Below, piece by piece: positions 16,514 through 24,905 of a DNA stretch of 64,000 bases; position 1 is the first letter of the stretch, and each line of letters starts with the position of its first letter. The stretch is from an uncultured Acidobacteriota bacterium. Lineage in GTDB: Bacteria > Acidobacteriota > Blastocatellia > Pyrinomonadales > Pyrinomonadaceae. The position numbers were made by a program, and so were the translations under genes. Location of the stretch: assembly GCA_937873515.1 (NCBI GenBank), contig CALMYB010000006.1, positions 310,001 to 374,000 of the forward strand, read 5' to 3'. Under the pieces are notes generated by a model, which was given only the letters and a program-made list of their open reading frames with translations, did not search any database and was not told the DNA's origin.

Positions 16514-18772
16514 CTAAGCTGTATCTTCTTGTGAAGAAGACAGAAGCGGTGCCGGACTTGAACCCCGCCGCGTGAGCATTATCTTCAGCGCGAATAAGAC
16601 CCAAGCGATCGCACCTATCGCGAAGATCGTGTCGCCGACCATTCGCATCCAGCGGAGTGTCTGCATTATGCCGGTCTGCATAAATTCCGGACTGCGCGCC
16701 GACCAATAGCCTTCCGAGATCGACTGGTAAGTCTGTAAGAGTCCGATCGGTAAAAGGCTAAGGAAGATCTCGAGGAGCATTCCGATATTTATCGCCCAAA
16801 ACGCAAATGCAAGGATATCTGAACGCCATTGCCGTTCGGGCTGCATCGCACGCAGGCAGAACAGCGTCAATGCAAGTCCGAGCGTTCCGTACACACCATA
16901 AAGAGCGCCGTGCGCATGAACCGCGGTCGTGTTCAGGCCTTGCATATAGTAAAGCGCGATCGGCGGATTGATCATAAACCCGAAAACGCCTGCACCGAGC
17001 AAGTTCCAAAAGGCGACAGCGACGAAGAAGTAAACGACCCACTTATACTGCGCAAGCCAAGGCCGCGCCTTCGAATGGCGAATGTTGTCGAGGGCTTCGT
17101 AGCCGACAAAGACGAGCGGAACGATCTCGAGAGCGCTGAAGACGGAGCCGAATGCAAGTGCGACCGTCGGCGTACCCGCGAAGTAGAGATGGTGAAGCGT
17201 TCCCACGATGCCGCCGCTAAGATATATCGAACCGGAAAGGAGGCCTGCATATGCGGCGTGGTCGGCTCGGATAACACGGAGCTTTGCAAAAAGAAACGCG
17301 ATGACGGTGGTCGCAAACACTTCGAAAAAGCCCTCGACCCAAAGATGAACTACCCACCATCGCCAATATTCCACTACCGTCAGATGCGAGCGCATACCCC
17401 AGAAAAGCCCGGGGGCGTAGAATAATGCGATTCCGGCCGTCGTGCCAAGGTAGAGAAGGATCAACGAGCGGTTTGTTGTTTTCTCTCTAAGGCCGGCAAG
17501 GGCGGAACGCCCGATCAAGAAAAGCCATAGAAGCAGTCCGACAAAAAGAGCCGCCTGCCAAACTCGGCCAAGGTCGACATATTCATAGCCTTGGTGGCCG
17601 AACCAGAACCAAAGGTCGCTGTTGCCGAACTTGTGCATTACGCTCATCCATTGGCCCGCCATCGAACCAAGGACAACGACAAGAAGAGCAACAAAGAGAA
17701 CGTCGACGCCGAGCTTTTGATATTTCGGCTCATAGCCGCAAATGTATGGGGCAATGTATAGGCCCGCAGCCAGCCATGCGGTCGCGATCCAGAAAATGGC
17801 AAGCTGCGTATGCCACGTTCGCGAGATCACATACGGCAGTACCTGATCAAGCGGTATTCCGTAGAGTCCTCCGCCCTCAACCCCGTAATGGGCCGTTATG
17901 ACACCCATAACGATCTGCAGGAGAAAAAGCAGTGATACTACGAGGAAATACTTGATCGTCGCCTTCTGGGATCGTGTTAGCGGCGAGCCGATCAGCGGAT
18001 CTTCGTCCGGCGTGTCACGGGCTTCGGCCGGTCTATACCAACCGGCATAAAACCATACCATCCCGCCAAGACTTCCGATGAGAAGAATGACGCTCACGCC
18101 CGTCCAAACGATCGAGCTTGGGGTCGGATAGTTTGCAACAAGTGGTTCGGACGGGAAGTTGCTGGTGTACGAGATCGTGTTATTCGGCCGATTCGCCGCT
18201 GATGCCCAGGCCGTCCAGAAGAAGAACGCCGTCATTTGGCGAAGTTTTATAGGATCGGCCTGTGCTCCCTTTTGTATTGCATAATCGGAACTTCCATTAG
18301 TGAAGACATCGGTGTAATGCCTCAGGTTATCCTCGAACGCGAGTTGGCGAACAGGATGAATCGTGATGGTACCTGTGGTCGGATCATAAGTGTTGGTGCG
18401 CATCTCGATCCGAAGCCGTTCGAGGAGTGTCGCACGTTCGTCGGGGGGCAGTGACGAGCCATCGAGTCCGTACCGGCCGTCCGACCAGTTGTTCAAAATG
18501 AAAATGGACTCACGATGGAGATAATCTGCGGTCCAATCAGGCGCGACGTATGAGCCGTGGCCCCAGATCGAACCGACCTGCATTCCACCCATTGCCTGCC
18601 AAACGTTCTGCCCGTCCAGTATCTGCTCGGGGCCGATAACCTGCTTCCCTCCGGTGGTCACGACCGAAGTCGGGATCGGAGGCGCCTCGCGAAAGATCTC
18701 CGCCCCTACCCATCCTAGAATGGCGAAGGAGAAGACGAAGACCGCTGCCAAAAGTATCCAGAGCTTTTTCAT
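16514..18772 (-). CDS. norB: Quinol-dependent nitric oxide reductase (qNOR), single chain
   Basis: Reduces two NO to N2O in the cytoplasmic membrane, using quinol directly. The 752-residue protein has the long N-terminal extension with one helix and a hydrophilic domain (GQNVWQAMGGMQVGSIWGHG) that replaces the cytochrome-c subunit NorC, then about 12 hydrophobic helices typical of the heme-copper oxidase superfamily, with several conserved His such as in YISRTWHTQLAIFW, HLWVEGFFEVF, GTLHHLYFAG and AVHAHGALYGVYG. No norC or norD is adjacent, as expected for qNOR. It suggests NO detoxification or partial denitrification. A pair of CGACCGAT repeats lies upstream. Confidence 0.93.
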   Translation of the reverse strand: MKKLWILLAAVFVFSFAILGWVGAEIFREAPPIPTSVVTTGGKQVIGPEQILDGQNVWQAMGGMQVGSIWGHGSYVAPDWTADYLHRESIFILNNWSDGRYGLDGSSLPPDERATLLERLRIEMRTNTYDPTTGTITIHPVRQLAFEDNLRHYTDVFTNGSSDYAIQKGAQADPIKLRQMTAFFFWTAWASAANRPNNTISYTSNFPSEPLVANYPTPSSIVWTGVSVILLIGSLGGMVWFYAGWYRPAEARDTPDEDPLIGSPLTRSQKATIKYFLVVSLLFLLQIVMGVITAHYGVEGGGLYGIPLDQVLPYVISRTWHTQLAIFWIATAWLAAGLYIAPYICGYEPKYQKLGVDVLFVALLVVVLGSMAGQWMSVMHKFGNSDLWFWFGHQGYEYVDLGRVWQAALFVGLLLWLFLIGRSALAGLREKTTNRSLILLYLGTTAGIALFYAPGLFWGMRSHLTVVEYWRWWVVHLWVEGFFEVFATTVIAFLFAKLRVIRADHAAYAGLLSGSIYLSGGIVGTLHHLYFAGTPTVALAFGSVFSALEIVPLVFVGYEALDNIRHSKARPWLAQYKWVVYFFVAVAFWNLLGAGVFGFMINPPIALYYMQGLNTTAVHAHGALYGVYGTLGLALTLFCLRAMQPERQWRSDILAFAFWAINIGMLLEIFLSLLPIGLLQTYQSISEGYWSARSPEFMQTGIMQTLRWMRMVGDTIFAIGAIAWVLFALKIMLTRRGSSPAPLLSSSQEDTA

Positions 18773-18800
18773 TGGTTCCGTGTCATATACCACGCAAACA

Positions 18801-18828
18801 CGACCGATTGCAAGGCCTGTCGACCGAT
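18801..18828 (-). promoter_or_regulatory. Direct repeat CGACCGAT x2 upstream of norB
   Basis: CGACCGAT occurs at 18801-18808 and again at 18821-18828, start-to-start distance 20 bases (about two helical turns), 29 bases upstream of the norB start. The spacing would place two protein monomers on one face of the DNA. It may be an operator of a nitrosative-stress regulator, but no regulator gene is nearby and it could be chance. Confidence 0.3.
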
Positions 18829-18982
18829 GCTGTCAATTTGCCCGGGAAATAGGCGCCGGCACACGAACTTTGCCGAATTTCTGCTCGAGTTTGCGAGCTT
18901 AGTAATGTGCGGGGCGAGGTTGGCGTTCTACCTCAAACGGCCGCTGTGGAGTTGGCGGGAGCGGTGTGCTAGGCTATTTTTC

Positions 18983-19318
18983 GTGATACGCGGGATCGCA
19001 TTATTCGTGTTGCTTATGACCGTCGGCCTGTCGCTTGCGCCCTGCAATGACGCATTCGCGTTTTCGGCCGACAAGGGAACGATTGCCAGCGTCGCCAATT
19101 CGGACGAACCGACGTCTTCGGAAGAAGATTCGGACGATTGTTCGCCGTTTTGCATCTGCGCGTGCTGTGTTCACACGGTCGCATCGTGCGATGCGACGAT
19201 GACCGTCACGGCCGCACATCTTGCGGCCACGATCGCAGGAACTCCCTTTCAGCATCACCCGACTCGCATAAATGCCCACCTTTCAGCGGTCTGGCAGCCT
19301 CCAAAAAGCCTCATTTAA
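18983..19318 (+). CDS. Small exported Cys-rich protein, DUF6660-like
   Basis: About 111 residues if translated from GTG 18983 (an in-frame ATG lies at 18905). It has one hydrophobic N-terminal segment (IRGIALFVLLMTVGL), then an acidic stretch, then the cysteine cluster CSPFCICACC (C53, C57, C59, C61, C62) and C69. The length and cluster resemble small proteins of the DUF6660 type found directly upstream of TonB-dependent receptors in Bacteroidota. It is followed 103 bases on by just such a receptor. Metal binding is suggested by the cysteines but not shown. Confidence 0.55.
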   Translation: MIRGIALFVLLMTVGLSLAPCNDAFAFSADKGTIASVANSDEPTSSEEDSDDCSPFCICACCVHTVASCDATMTVTAAHLAATIAGTPFQHHPTRINAHLSAVWQPPKSLI

Positions 19319-19421
19319 GACGCAATAAGCAGTACTGTCTAATTTTTTCGTTCCGTGTCTTGTGAATATTCCGGATGCGAAAAGATACGTCTATTTTCTA
19401 ACAGAACTTTTGGAGAAAGAT

Positions 19422-21590
19422 ATGCACAGAGCATTGATCTTTGCTGTCATTATATTTGCCGCGACATTAACAGCATTCGCGCAGGACGGCAACACACTAA
19501 AGCTGCACATTAAGAACAACGAAACACAGAAAGGCGTCGCCGCCGCAACCGTCTCCGTTCTCGGGACTGACCTGCAGGCGACCGCCGATCAGAACGGCAA
19601 GGTCGAAATTAAGGGAATCCCCAACGGCGACCAGGTGATCGAGATAGTTTCGCACGGATACGAGAGGATCGAACTAAAGCTCAGCTTTCCTCTCACGGAT
19701 CCTGCAGAACGTACGGTGACAATGAAGATCACTTACGAAGCCGGCGAGGTGACGGTCAGTTCGACTCGAACGGGCCGCGAGATCGAGGCCGAACCGACAC
19801 GCGTCGAGGCGATCGACGAGGAAGAGATCGATGAAAAGATCAATATGCGGCCCGCAAACGTATCGATGGTCCTGCACGAAAGCACAGGCATTCAGGTACA
19901 GCAAACCTCTCCAACGACGAACACGCAGAGCGTGCGGATACAAGGCCTTGACGGCCGCTATACCCAGATCCTGAAGGACGGATTTCCGGCATACGGCGGA
20001 TTTTCCGGCAGCCTCAGCGTGCTTGAGATCCCGCCGCTCGATCTCAAACAGGTCGAAGTGATCAAAGGACCGTCTGCAACGCTCTTCGGTGGAGACGCGA
20101 TCGCCGGCGTCGTCAACTTCATAAGCAAAGTGCCGGAAGAAAGACCCGTAACGTCGATGATCCTGAATCAAACGTCGGCACTTGGAACGGATTTTTCGAT
20201 CTTCAACTCAAGGAAGTTCGAAAAATTCGGCTACACGCTTCTCGGCTCGGTGAATTATCAGCGTCCTTACGATGTCGATAGAGATGACTTCACCGAACTG
20301 CCGTCAACAAAGGCGGTGAGCTTCAATCCGAAACTATTCTTCTATTTCGACAGCCGAACGACCTTGGCGATCGGAAATTCGACATCGTATCAAACACGTA
20401 AAGGCGGCGATATTTTTGTGCTGAAGGGGCAGGCCGATAGTTATCATCAATACTTCGAACGGAACGGGTCCTTTCGCAACATTACGACGGTGAATTTCGA
20501 TCACGTCTTCGGTGACGGCTCACGTCTGAACGCAAAGCAGAGCCTTGCATTCTTCAGCCGCGATCTTACGACGCCGAACTACGCGTTCGGCGGGCGGCAA
20601 TTCAACTCATTCACGGACGTGAGTTATTGGAAGGTGTTCGGCAAACACGCGTTGATCTTCGGCGGGAGCGCCGTCTATGACAGTTTCCGAGAACGTACGC
20701 CCGGGCCGTCCCGAAATGAGACGCGTTCGGCATTCGGCGCGTTCGTCCAGGATACTGTCGATCTTAATGAGCGAGTCTCGCTCGAAGCGGGCTTACGAAT
20801 CGAGAAGACCAAGGACTACGGTACATTCACGCTTCCGCGTGTGTCGTTCTTGTTTCGGTTAACGGATAAGTTAACCTCGCGCGTCGGGTTCGGAATGGGT
20901 TACAAAACGCCGACAATGTTCACCGAAGAAGCGGAAATACTGCTCTTCCGCGACGTGCTTTCTGTTGGAACGAATCTGAATGCCGAAAGGAGCAAGGGCG
21001 GAACTTTCGATCTGAACTATCGCGGTTCGATCGGCGAAAAGATCACGTATTCCGTCAATCAAATGTTCTTCTACACGGAGATCAGCGATCCGATAATCCT
21101 ACGGCCGAATGGCGACGGAAGCTACGCTTTCAGCAATGCAGCGTCGCGGATCGTGAGCAAGGGGTTTGAGACGAATGCGAGATTCGAGTACGGCATCGCA
21201 AAACTCTTTCTCGGCTACACGCTAACGGACGGAAAGGCAGGCTATCTGCCCGGTACACGCAAGCTCACGCTCTTGCCGACGCATCGAGTAAACTCGTCAC
21301 TCGTCCTTGAGAAACACGAAAATTTTAAGGCGGGAGCCGAGCTATATTACGGCAGTCGGCAAACGCTTGACGACCGCAGCCTCACGCGAAACCTTGTCGA
21401 AGTCGGACTCTTCGGCGAAAAGACGTTCGGCAAATTCAGCCTGTTCATCAACGCCGAGAACATCTTCGACCAACGCCAGGGCCGCTACGGCCCGGTCGTC
21501 TTTCCGCCGCACCAGAACCCGACATTTGCCGAGATCTACTCCCACACCGAAGGCCGCGTGTTTAATGGAGGAATAAAGATCAGGCTGTAG
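19422..21590 (+). CDS. TonB-dependent outer-membrane receptor with carboxypeptidase-regulatory-like domain
   Basis: A 722-residue outer membrane active transporter. Order: signal peptide (MHRALIFAVIIFAATLTAFA), a carboxypeptidase regulatory-like beta-sandwich at about 25-100 (VSVLGTDLQATADQNGK), a plug domain at about 105-230 (SVRIQGLDGRYTQILKDG, VEVIKGPSATLFGGDAIAGVVNF), then the beta-barrel ending KIRL with a short terminal strand. The start is set at ATG 19422 by GGAGAAAGAT. It forms a probable unit with the Cys-rich protein upstream and is divergent from norB; metal or metallophore uptake is an inference from this. CirA/BtuB-like in the plug. Confidence 0.9.
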   Translation: MHRALIFAVIIFAATLTAFAQDGNTLKLHIKNNETQKGVAAATVSVLGTDLQATADQNGKVEIKGIPNGDQVIEIVSHGYERIELKLSFPLTDPAERTVTMKITYEAGEVTVSSTRTGREIEAEPTRVEAIDEEEIDEKINMRPANVSMVLHESTGIQVQQTSPTTNTQSVRIQGLDGRYTQILKDGFPAYGGFSGSLSVLEIPPLDLKQVEVIKGPSATLFGGDAIAGVVNFISKVPEERPVTSMILNQTSALGTDFSIFNSRKFEKFGYTLLGSVNYQRPYDVDRDDFTELPSTKAVSFNPKLFFYFDSRTTLAIGNSTSYQTRKGGDIFVLKGQADSYHQYFERNGSFRNITTVNFDHVFGDGSRLNAKQSLAFFSRDLTTPNYAFGGRQFNSFTDVSYWKVFGKHALIFGGSAVYDSFRERTPGPSRNETRSAFGAFVQDTVDLNERVSLEAGLRIEKTKDYGTFTLPRVSFLFRLTDKLTSRVGFGMGYKTPTMFTEEAEILLFRDVLSVGTNLNAERSKGGTFDLNYRGSIGEKITYSVNQMFFYTEISDPIILRPNGDGSYAFSNAASRIVSKGFETNARFEYGIAKLFLGYTLTDGKAGYLPGTRKLTLLPTHRVNSSLVLEKHENFKAGAELYYGSRQTLDDRSLTRNLVEVGLFGEKTFGKFSLFINAENIFDQRQGRYGPVVFPPHQNPTFAEIYSHTEGRVFNGGIKIRL

Positions 21591-21645
21591 GAGGACGGAG
21601 CACAGACAGAGCGTCCGCCTTACTTTCAAAGGCCATTAGGAAAAT

Positions 21646-21737
21646 TAACCACAGATAAACACAGATTCACACAGATCAAGACAACTCCACCTCAGATACT
21701 CTTATCTGCGTGAATCTGTGTTCATCCGCGGGTGAAA
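21646..21737. repeat. Hairpin repeat unit 1 (TTAACCACAGAT family)
   Basis: Long imperfect inverted repeat. The left arm (about 21646-21679) begins TTAACCACAGATAAACACAG and the right arm (about 21703-21737) reads ATCTGCGTGAATCTGTGTTC and ends CCGCGGGTGAAA. The transcript would fold into a long hairpin. A second unit in the same orientation starts 131 bases later. Such CACAGAT elements are REP/MITE-like, non-coding and typical between convergent genes. Confidence 0.75.
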
Positions 21738-21776
21738 CCTGCTTCTGCCATCCTTCGTTTCAGGGCGCAAATGAAA

Positions 21777-21869
21777 TTAACCACAGATGAACACAAAATA
21801 GACACAGATACTAAAAAGACTTCCGGAAAATCTCTCATCTGTGTTCATCTGTGTTCATCTGTGGTTGAA
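21777..21869. repeat. Hairpin repeat unit 2 (TTAACCACAGAT family)
   Basis: Second unit: left arm (about 21777-21809) starts TTAACCACAGATGAACACAA; right arm (about 21835-21869) is CTCATCTGTGTTCATCTGTG plus TTCATCTGTGGTTGA. ATCTGTGTTC and its neighbour occur as a short tandem duplication in the right arm. It lies directly at the end of the deoxyhypusine synthase gene and may add to transcript ends from both sides. Confidence 0.75.
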
Positions 21870-21874
21870 ACCGT

Positions 21875-22852
21875 TCACCAACCCAAGATATAAGCAAACA
21901 TCAGCGGGGCGACGATCGAGGCGTCGGACTCGACGATGTATTTCGGGGTGTCGGCGGATAGTTTGCCCCAGGTTATTTTTTCGTTGGGGACTGCGCCGGA
22001 GTATGAGCCGTATGACGTTGTCGAGTCGCTGATCTGGCAGAAATAGCCCCAGACGGGGACGTTCTCACGCTGAAGGTCCTGATGCAGCATCGGGACGACG
22101 CATATCGGAAAATCGCCCGCGATGCCGCCGCCAATTTGATAAAAACCGATCGTTGAATCGTCCTTTGCGTTGTCGGTGTACCAATCGGCAAGGAACGTCA
22201 TATATTCGATACCGGTGCGCACGGTGTGGACGTTTTTGATGTCGCCCGTTATGACGTGGCCCGCAAACATATTGCCCATCGTCGAATCTTCCCAACCGGG
22301 CACGACCATCGGCAAATTCTTTTCCATCGCCGCGTACATCCAACTGTCTTTCAGGTCGATCTGATAAAACTCTTCGAGCGAGCCATTGCTCAAGACCTGA
22401 TACATAAACTCGTGCGGGAAGTATCGCTCGCCTTTTGCGTCCGCCTGCGTCCAGACATCGACCATCGCTTTTTCGAGCCGCCGCATCGCTTCCATCTCGG
22501 GGATGCACGTATCGGTCACGCGGTTCATATGACGGTCGAGCAGGCCTTGTTCGTCCTGCGGTGTCAGATCGCGGTAATGCGGTACGCGTTCGTAGAAATC
22601 ATGTGCGACGAGGTTAAATAGGTCTTCTTCGAGGTTTGCACCAGTGCAGGAAATGATCTGCACCTTGTCCTGCCTGATCATCTCGGCGAGCGAAAGGCCC
22701 AATTCCGCCGTGCTCATCGCCCCCGCAAGCGTTATCATCATCTTGCCGCCGCCCGCTAGATGCCTGACGTAACCTTCCGAAGCGTCGATGAGTGCCGCCG
22801 AATTAAAATGCCGATAGTGATGCTTGATGAATTCTGTGATCTGTCCGTTCAT
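21875..22852 (-). CDS. Deoxyhypusine synthase family protein
   Basis: NAD-dependent aminobutyl transferase family; in archaea and eukaryotes it modifies eIF5A/aIF5A, whereas bacterial homologues are suspected to work on other amines (homospermidine synthase-like). The 325-residue protein keeps the family landmarks: LAGAMSTAELG, SCTGANLEEDLFN, GWEDSTMGNMF, GFYQIGGGIAGDFP, and ITWGKL with the catalytic Lys at residue 297 (matching SWGK of the human enzyme), then VESDASIVAPL. The start ATG 22852 is chosen over an upstream GTG. Cytoplasmic. No polyamine genes are adjacent, so the substrate is open. Confidence 0.85.
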   Translation of the reverse strand: MNGQITEFIKHHYRHFNSAALIDASEGYVRHLAGGGKMMITLAGAMSTAELGLSLAEMIRQDKVQIISCTGANLEEDLFNLVAHDFYERVPHYRDLTPQDEQGLLDRHMNRVTDTCIPEMEAMRRLEKAMVDVWTQADAKGERYFPHEFMYQVLSNGSLEEFYQIDLKDSWMYAAMEKNLPMVVPGWEDSTMGNMFAGHVITGDIKNVHTVRTGIEYMTFLADWYTDNAKDDSTIGFYQIGGGIAGDFPICVVPMLHQDLQRENVPVWGYFCQISDSTTSYGSYSGAVPNEKITWGKLSADTPKYIVESDASIVAPLMFAYILGW

Positions 22853-22909
22853 TACTGACAATAATAATGTCTTGCTGAAAAAATGCGAAGGGGTTAAAGT
22901 TACCAACTA

Positions 22910-23134
22910 ATGAAATGTGCAGTTTGCAGCAGCGGCGATCTGACTCCGCCATACGATTACGCCTCGTTTGAAAATCATGTCCGCATCAAAGGCGCTGGTT
23001 CCGGCGGATGGCTCGGAAAAAAAGACATTGTCATTAAGCCCACAAAAGCGAGGATCTGCCGCAGCTGCGGCCATGTGATGCTTTTTGTCGTTCTTGGGGA
23101 CCTGCGGCAGCTAAGAAATCCTGGTGACGGATGA
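22910..23134 (+). CDS. Small zinc-ribbon-like protein
   Basis: A 74-residue protein with two CxxC pairs: CAVCSSG at the N-terminus and CRSCGHV near residue 49, the spacing of a zinc ribbon or knuckle. Between them is a basic stretch. No other domain is seen. It is divergent from the deoxyhypusine synthase gene (57 bases apart) and codes for an unknown function. Confidence 0.5.
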   Translation: MKCAVCSSGDLTPPYDYASFENHVRIKGAGSGGWLGKKDIVIKPTKARICRSCGHVMLFVVLGDLRQLRNPGDG

Positions 23135-23247
23135 GTTCCATTGGCCGTCTTGCCCACTTCGCGAAAAAGCCATAAGCTCGTCGAAATTCGCACCTACTGC
23201 TTCACGGCAAGGCATGGCTTTATCGTTGAACCGCACCGCTGCTGACC

Positions 23248-23703
23248 ATGTACTTTTTCGTTGTCATTACATTCATGCTCGTTCTGCCGGTCGGCTCGAT
23301 CGGGTTGAGCGCTGCTAGTGGCGATGTTTTGTCTTTCGCACTTGTGGCAAAGTGGTTCGTTATTTGGTCCGTTGGAGCGCGGCTGTCGCTGGCGGGTCTC
23401 AGGCAGATCGTCCAACCCCGCTACACGGCAGAGGTCATACTTTCCCTCAAACATGAAGAGTCACAAGTGCTCGTCAGGGAGCTTGGGTTCGGCAACCTTG
23501 CGATCGGAATTGCGGGGCTTGCCAGCTGGCTGTTTCCCGCTTGGGTGATGGCTGCGGCTCTTGCCGGTGCGATCTTCTACTGCCTTGCCGGTTTCAATCA
23601 CCTGCTTCAGCCGCACCGTGGCAAGTTGGAGAACGTAGCAATGATCTCTGACCTCTTTGTCGGTTTCGTTCTGGCAGCGGCATTTGCCGGCGCTATAGGA
23701 TGA
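23248..23703 (+). CDS. DUF6790-like small membrane protein
   Basis: A 151-residue protein with four hydrophobic segments (about 2-20, 26-45, 75-105 and 130-150), starting MYFFVVITFMLVLPVGS. It resembles the DUF6790 family by size, the RELGFGNLAIGIAGL centre, and the C-terminal helix. The function is unknown. No ribosome binding site is obvious. Its 3' end overlaps the convergent vapB-like frame by about 97 bases, so one of the two 3' ends may be non-functional. Confidence 0.6.
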   Translation: MYFFVVITFMLVLPVGSIGLSAASGDVLSFALVAKWFVIWSVGARLSLAGLRQIVQPRYTAEVILSLKHEESQVLVRELGFGNLAIGIAGLASWLFPAWVMAAALAGAIFYCLAGFNHLLQPHRGKLENVAMISDLFVGFVLAAAFAGAIG

Positions 23704-23885
23704 CCGGCGGAGTTCAGATCGGGGCTACGGCCGCCGCCGCGGAGGCTCTTCGCAAGCCGTTCCTGCCGTTTTAGACGCAGGAGTGTCTCCAGACCGAGTT
23801 CCACGACCTCGCGCTTTGTTTTCAACCCGGTGGCTTTGAGCGTCTCTCTAATCAGCTTTTCGTCCGTATCGATATTTGTACGCAA
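23607..23885 (-). CDS. Orphan VapB-type antitoxin with degraded C-terminus
   Basis: From TTG 23885 the protein begins with the canonical VapB ribbon-helix-helix sequence: LRTNIDTDEKLIRETL, then GLKTKREVVELGLETL and LRLKRQERL. Normal VapB proteins continue with LRG then a Trp/Asp toxin-binding tail; here the reading frame drifts into unrelated residues (about 40) that overlap a convergent gene. No vapC is found on either side. An ATG-initiated longer form from 23930 is possible, but the TTG fits the family start MRTNID. A perfect palindrome sits at the start (23884-23915). This is likely a remnant or a solitary regulator. Confidence 0.65.
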   Translation of the reverse strand: MRTNIDTDEKLIRETLKATGLKTKREVVELGLETLLRLKRQERLAKSLRGGGRSPDLNSAGHPIAPANAAARTKPTKRSEIIATFSNLPRCG

Positions 23886-23915
23886 TGTGTATAAACTGCC
23901 TCTGTTATACACATT
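23884..23915. promoter_or_regulatory. Perfect 11-bp inverted repeat, likely VapB operator
   Basis: AATGTGTATAA, 10-base spacer ACTGCCTCTG, TTATACACATT: an exact palindrome. It overlaps the TTG start of the orphan vapB, the position expected for autorepression by a dimeric ribbon-helix-helix protein. Seen: symmetry and position. Inferred: binding. Confidence 0.6.
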
Positions 23916-24007
23916 TGTGTTTGCGCTCATCGCACGTGCCAAAAAAGATCCGATTGTTCCTTTTCAGATAAACCGTGAGAATATTACGCAATTGGGGAGG
24001 GACGGTC

Positions 24008-24550
24008 ATGATAAAGTGTTCGGTATTTTGCGGAGCGAGTGTTGATGGGTTCATTGCGGGTGAAAGCGGCAATATAGAGTGGCTGCACCGCCCTGAGTAC
24101 GAGACGAGTGAGGCTTTCGGCCTTACGTACGATGGATTCATCGCGTCGGTGGACACTGTCGTCATCGGCCGGCACACCTTCGAAAAGGTGTTGGGTTTTG
24201 ACGGGTGGCCTTACAAAATACCGGTCGTCGTGCTCTCTTCGACGCTCCGTCAACTGCCCGAGAATCTTGAGGGTAAAGCCAGGCTCTTGTCCGCACCGCC
24301 CAAAGAGATCGTCGAGCAGCTCTCCGCCGAAGGCAAGCGGCATTTGTACGTTGACGGCGGCATTACGATCCAGAAGTTCTTAAAAGCCCGGCTTATCGAC
24401 GAGATCACGATCACCCTGCTGCCGACAGTTCTTGGGGCGGGAATTCCGCTTTTCGGCTCCGTCGGCGTCGAACGCCGCTTGAAACTGATCGAGACAGCTT
24501 CGGCAAAGAACGGCTTCGTACAGGTAAGATATTCCGTTGAGAAGGCTTAG
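24008..24550 (+). CDS. Dihydrofolate reductase-like (RibD C-terminal domain) protein
   Basis: A 180-residue member of the RibD_C / DHFR-like fold. Typical features: MIKCSVFCGASVDGFIAG at the start, DTVVIGRHTFEKV, PVVVLSSTL, RHLYVDGGITIQKFL and ITLLPTVLGAGIPLFG. These proteins bind NADPH and reduce pterin- or pyrimidine-like substrates; true substrate is not told by sequence. The start ATG 24008 follows GGGAGGGACGGTC. It stands alone in a region of small accessory genes. Confidence 0.82.
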   Translation: MIKCSVFCGASVDGFIAGESGNIEWLHRPEYETSEAFGLTYDGFIASVDTVVIGRHTFEKVLGFDGWPYKIPVVVLSSTLRQLPENLEGKARLLSAPPKEIVEQLSAEGKRHLYVDGGITIQKFLKARLIDEITITLLPTVLGAGIPLFGSVGVERRLKLIETASAKNGFVQVRYSVEKA

Positions 24551-24595
24551 AGTTTTAAGTCAGGTAACTTAGGCTAATCGTAGAAGGACCTAACG

Positions 24596-24826
24596 ATGGA
24601 CCGCGAGCATATTTCTGATAGTTGGGAACGCGGCAGCCCGTATGAGCAGTACGTCGGTCGATGGAGCCGGCAGATCGCACCGCTTTTTCTCTCATGGCTG
24701 AACATCCCGAATGGACGGCGATGGCTTGACGTTGGATGCGGCACTGGCGCACTTCCGATCGCTGCTGACGGCACGATCTTGCTAACTGCTCGCTCGTGGG
24801 CGGCTCGTGGTACGGTTGCAATGTAA
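24596..24826 (+). pseudogene. Truncated class I SAM methyltransferase
   Basis: The 76-residue frame keeps the start of a methyltransferase: MDREHISDSWERG, EQYVGRWSRQIAPLFL, and the SAM-binding motif I WLDVGCGTGAL. After the motif the protein breaks off into PIAADGTILL and a stop, so motifs II to IV (the rest of the Rossmann fold, about 170 residues) are gone. The following 80 bases to the next gene show no continuation in other frames that I can find. It is a fragment left from a deletion or rearrangement and should be inactive. Confidence 0.75.
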
Positions 24827-24905
24827 GGCGATGTTGGCCTTGCCGCCACGTGCGATGATAGGCTGACCAGATAGAACGTGAGAATATAACGCGCGAGGTG
24901 ACAAA

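Noticed and set aside
21646..21869. CRISPR array
   Set aside because: The repeats are inverted arms of two hairpins, not regularly spaced direct repeats with unique spacers, and there are no cas genes.
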